From an uncultured Clostridia bacterium (GTDB lineage Bacteria > Bacillota > Clostridia > UBA1381): a stretch of DNA of 8,822 nt. The stretch lies in contig CAKSGP010000035.1 in assembly GCA_934454745.1 (NCBI GenBank), positions 1-8,822 on the forward strand, read 5' to 3'. Position numbers and translations under genes: made by a program. Shown piece by piece: positions 7,071-8,822 of the stretch (its first letter is position 1; the number at the start of each line of letters is the position of its first letter). Below the pieces are notes generated by a model that saw only the letters and a program-made list of their open reading frames with translations, did not search any database and was not told where the DNA came from.

Positions 7071-7091
7071 AAATTTTTTTAATTTTTTTTT
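7071..7091. promoter_or_regulatory. Two phased A/T tracts in the divergent intergenic region
   Basis: AAATTTTTTT (7071-7080) and AATTTTTTTTT (7081-7091) follow each other with centres about one helical turn apart, which predicts DNA bending. They lie just upstream of the -35 of the regulator promoter, where an UP element would be. The role is inferred. The rest of 7031-7100 is AT-rich with no other recognisable element. Confidence 0.4.
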
Positions 7092-7100
7092 AAAATAGAC

Positions 7101-7129
7101 TTGATATATTTGTTGATTCTTGATAAAAT
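7101..7129 (+). promoter_or_regulatory. Predicted promoter of the two-component operon
   Basis: TTGATA (7101-7106) is followed by a 17-nt spacer and TAAAAT (7124-7129), each 5 of 6 to consensus, with T-rich tracts directly upstream. A second possible pair, TTGATA (7120-7125) with an 18-nt spacer and TGTAAT (7144-7149), would start transcription further downstream. In such AT-rich DNA the choice is uncertain. Confidence 0.55.
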
Positions 7130-7143
7130 ATATGCAATTAATA

Positions 7144-7160
7144 TGTAATATTGTTGTTAT
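7144..7160 (+). promoter_or_regulatory. Putative WalR box (direct repeat TGTAAT-N5-TGTTAT)
   Basis: TGTAAT and TGTTAT separated by 5 nt match the published WalR (YycF) recognition sequence TGTWAH-N5-TGTWAH at every defined position. It sits between the predicted promoter and the start codon of the WalR-like regulator. Downstream of, or over, a -10 element it would be expected to repress, which suggests negative autoregulation. This is pattern matching in AT-rich DNA and needs binding data. Confidence 0.55.
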
Positions 7161-7188
7161 TATATTTAAAATCACGAAAGGAAAGATT

Positions 7189-7890
7189 ATGGATACTACA
7201 ATACTTATAATCGAAGATGAGAAAAACATAAATGATATTTTATCATATACTTTCACACAGTCAGGATATAAGACACTTTCTGCTTACGACGGTAATTCAG
7301 GTCTTGAAATGTGCCTTAACGAAAAACCCAATCTTGTTTTGCTTGACGTAAACCTGCCGGGTATGGACGGTATGGACGTATGTAAGGAAATACGTAAAAC
7401 CTCATCTGTACCGATTATTATGCTTACTGCACGCGAGGACGAGGTTGACAAGGTTCTTGGCCTTGAATTCGGTGCTGATGACTACATTACAAAGCCCTAT
7501 TCGGCACGTGAGCTTTCAGCACGTGTAAAGGCACTTCTACGCCGTTCAGAGCTAAACGCGCAAAGTGCGGTTTCTGCAAACTCGTCAAATATTATCACCT
7601 CCGGCGATGTTACTATTAATGTTGACAGATATGAAGTAAAGAAAAACGGAAAAATCATTGACATAACAATGCGTGAATTCGAGCTCCTGAAATTCCTTGC
7701 AGTAGAGCCGGATAAAATCTTCTCACGCGAAACGCTTCTTGAGAACGTATGGGGTTATGAGTATCTTGGCGATGTGCGTACGGTTGATGTTACAATCAGA
7801 CGTTTGCGTGAAAAGATTGAGGACGATCCGAGCTTGCCAAAATACATTATGACAAAGCGTTCAATTGGATACTATTTCAATAAACTTTAA
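7189..7890 (+). CDS. walR: OmpR-family response regulator, WalR (YycF/VicR)-like
   Basis: A 233-residue OmpR/PhoB-type response regulator. The receiver domain (about 1-120) has the acidic pair E9/D10, phospho-acceptor D53 in LLDVNLPGMDG, T80 and K102 (TKP). The winged-helix DNA-binding domain (about 135-233) carries VWGYEYLGDVRTVDVT (187-202) and RRLREKIEDDP (204-214), both very close to WalR, which controls cell-wall hydrolases in low-GC Firmicutes. The usual TKRGVGYY wing reads TKRSIGYY (222-229) here. I start at ATG 7189 because AAGGA lies 6 nt upstream and the protein begins directly with the receiver strand; an upstream TTG frame at 7120 adds a residue string unlike the family. The kinase gene follows after 10 nt. 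The symbol is by similarity; a PhoP-like paralogue remains possible. Confidence 0.9.
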   Translation: MDTTILIIEDEKNINDILSYTFTQSGYKTLSAYDGNSGLEMCLNEKPNLVLLDVNLPGMDGMDVCKEIRKTSSVPIIMLTAREDEVDKVLGLEFGADDYITKPYSARELSARVKALLRRSELNAQSAVSANSSNIITSGDVTINVDRYEVKKNGKIIDITMREFELLKFLAVEPDKIFSRETLLENVWGYEYLGDVRTVDVTIRRLREKIEDDPSLPKYIMTKRSIGYYFNKL

Positions 7891-7900
7891 AGGATAAAAT

Positions 7901-8822
7901 ATGTTTAAAGGCATACGATTAAAAATAACATTAATCCTTGTGATGACAGTCCTTCTGACAGAAGTCGGGGCAGGTCTGTTTGTCACAATAAATTCCGTAA
8001 AAAACTATCACGATTACTTTGATACGCTTATATCGGAAACTCTTGACGAGGATATGCGAAATCTGCTTAATGAAACTGCAAATGCAGTTTCGGTGGAGCC
8101 ATCGCCTGACGGCGGTGAAGCCATTATAATAAGCGAGCCGGGAGCAGAAAATGTAGAGAATTTAAAAAACATAATGCTTGGGTCATATCTGTTTAAAGCA
8201 AATCCCGGCATGATTCTTGCAATTACAGATGCACAAGGCAACTGTTTATATCAAAATGACGATTCGGAAATCTTTAAAAAGGCAGGTGTTACTAAGGAGG
8301 CACTTTCGGGGAATGAGGCGGTAAATAACCGTTTCTCAGGAAAATCAATCGAGTATGCCATCCCACTTAAGAGTGATGATAATGTTCGGTTTGTTATATA
8401 TCTCTGTGATCCAATGACACGGCAGAATATGTTAACACAACAGCTTATACAGGCATTTTTAATAATTATTGCAGTATCTGTTATATTAATGATTATTGCA
8501 TCATTACTGTTTTCAAAAACACTAACAAAACCTTTGAAAAATCTTGCATCACAGGCAAAAAAGCTTGCAGACGGTGATTCTACTGCACTTTCTCCTGCTC
8601 AGGGCGATGATGAGATTTCTGAACTTACAAACGCTCTTATATATCTTTCCGACACAAAGCGTGAAACCTCTGAAAAGGCTATTTCGGAGATGACAAAAAC
8701 GGAAACCATTCTCCAGAATATGAGCGACGGTGTTATGGCCTTTGACTTAAATGGTAATCTAAGCCACATAAACCCTGAGGCAAAACGTCTTTTAAACCGC
8801 AAATTCGTAGATGATATTACGT
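7901..8822 (+). CDS. walK: Sensor histidine kinase, WalK (YycG/VicK)-like, N-terminal part
   Basis: The first 307 codons of a membrane sensor kinase; the histidine (DHp) and ATP-binding domains lie beyond the window. It shows a short basic N-terminus, a first membrane segment (about 8-30), an extracellular domain of about 150 residues (31-181), a second membrane segment (about 183-204), a HAMP domain (about 205-256, starting KTLTKPLKNLA) and the beginning of a PAS domain (from about 265, with ILQNMSDGVMAFDLNG). This TM-sensor-TM-HAMP-PAS order is that of WalK. AAGGA (7890-7894) overlapping the regulator stop lies 6 nt before the ATG, so it is cotranscribed with the regulator and is its presumed partner. 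Without the catalytic half, the call rests on architecture and context. Confidence 0.88.
   Translation, partial: MFKGIRLKITLILVMTVLLTEVGAGLFVTINSVKNYHDYFDTLISETLDEDMRNLLNETANAVSVEPSPDGGEAIIISEPGAENVENLKNIMLGSYLFKANPGMILAITDAQGNCLYQNDDSEIFKKAGVTKEALSGNEAVNNRFSGKSIEYAIPLKSDDNVRFVIYLCDPMTRQNMLTQQLIQAFLIIIAVSVILMIIASLLFSKTLTKPLKNLASQAKKLADGDSTALSPAQGDDEISELTNALIYLSDTKRETSEKAISEMTKTETILQNMSDGVMAFDLNGNLSHINPEAKRLLNRKFVDDIT

Noticed and set aside
7120..7188. TTG at 7120 as the start of the response regulator
   Set aside because: It would add 23 residues to a receiver domain that normally starts at once, overlaps the predicted promoter and the WalR box, and lacks a ribosome binding site.

Overview
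The window looks like a chromosomal segment of an anaerobic Firmicute of the class Clostridia. The basis is moderately low G+C, strong purine-rich Shine-Dalgarno sites, a class 1B (NAD-linked) dihydroorotate dehydrogenase pair PyrK/PyrD, a long-form PyrF, and a WalR-like response regulator followed by a WalK-like kinase. A species cannot be named from the sequence alone.

Layout: two divergent transcription units leave an AT-rich intergenic region at about 6911-7188. Leftward (minus strand) runs a compact de novo pyrimidine operon in the order pyrB - pyrC - pyrF - pyrK - pyrD. It has a clear sigma-A-type promoter (TAGACA, 17-nt spacer, TATAAT) and a leader of about 85 nt without a visible PyrR attenuator. 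The five genes supply aspartate transcarbamoylase, dihydroorotase, both subunits of the dihydroorotate dehydrogenase, and OMP decarboxylase. carA/carB and pyrE are not in the window. A GC-rich hairpin plus T-tract lies just after pyrD. Immediately beyond it, on the same strand, come a PLP-dependent Orn/Lys/Arg decarboxylase-family gene and, overlapping it by 4 nt (ATGA), the 5' part of a recD2-type helicase gene that leaves the window at base 1.

Rightward (plus strand) runs a two-component system: a WalR-like OmpR-family regulator and, 10 nt later, a sensor kinase with TM - extracellular domain - TM - HAMP - PAS architecture that is cut by the right edge. A sequence matching the published WalR box (TGTWAH-N5-TGTWAH) at every position sits between the predicted promoter and the regulator's start codon, suggesting autoregulation.

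Most of the window is ordinary housekeeping. The points that stand out are a 164-nt spacer between pyrF and pyrK holding two long, mutually exclusive inverted repeats, the terminator that abuts the decarboxylase Shine-Dalgarno, the decarboxylase/recD2 coupling, and the WalR box. I did not find a mobile element with a transposase, a CRISPR array, tRNA or rRNA genes, or a clearly novel multi-gene system.
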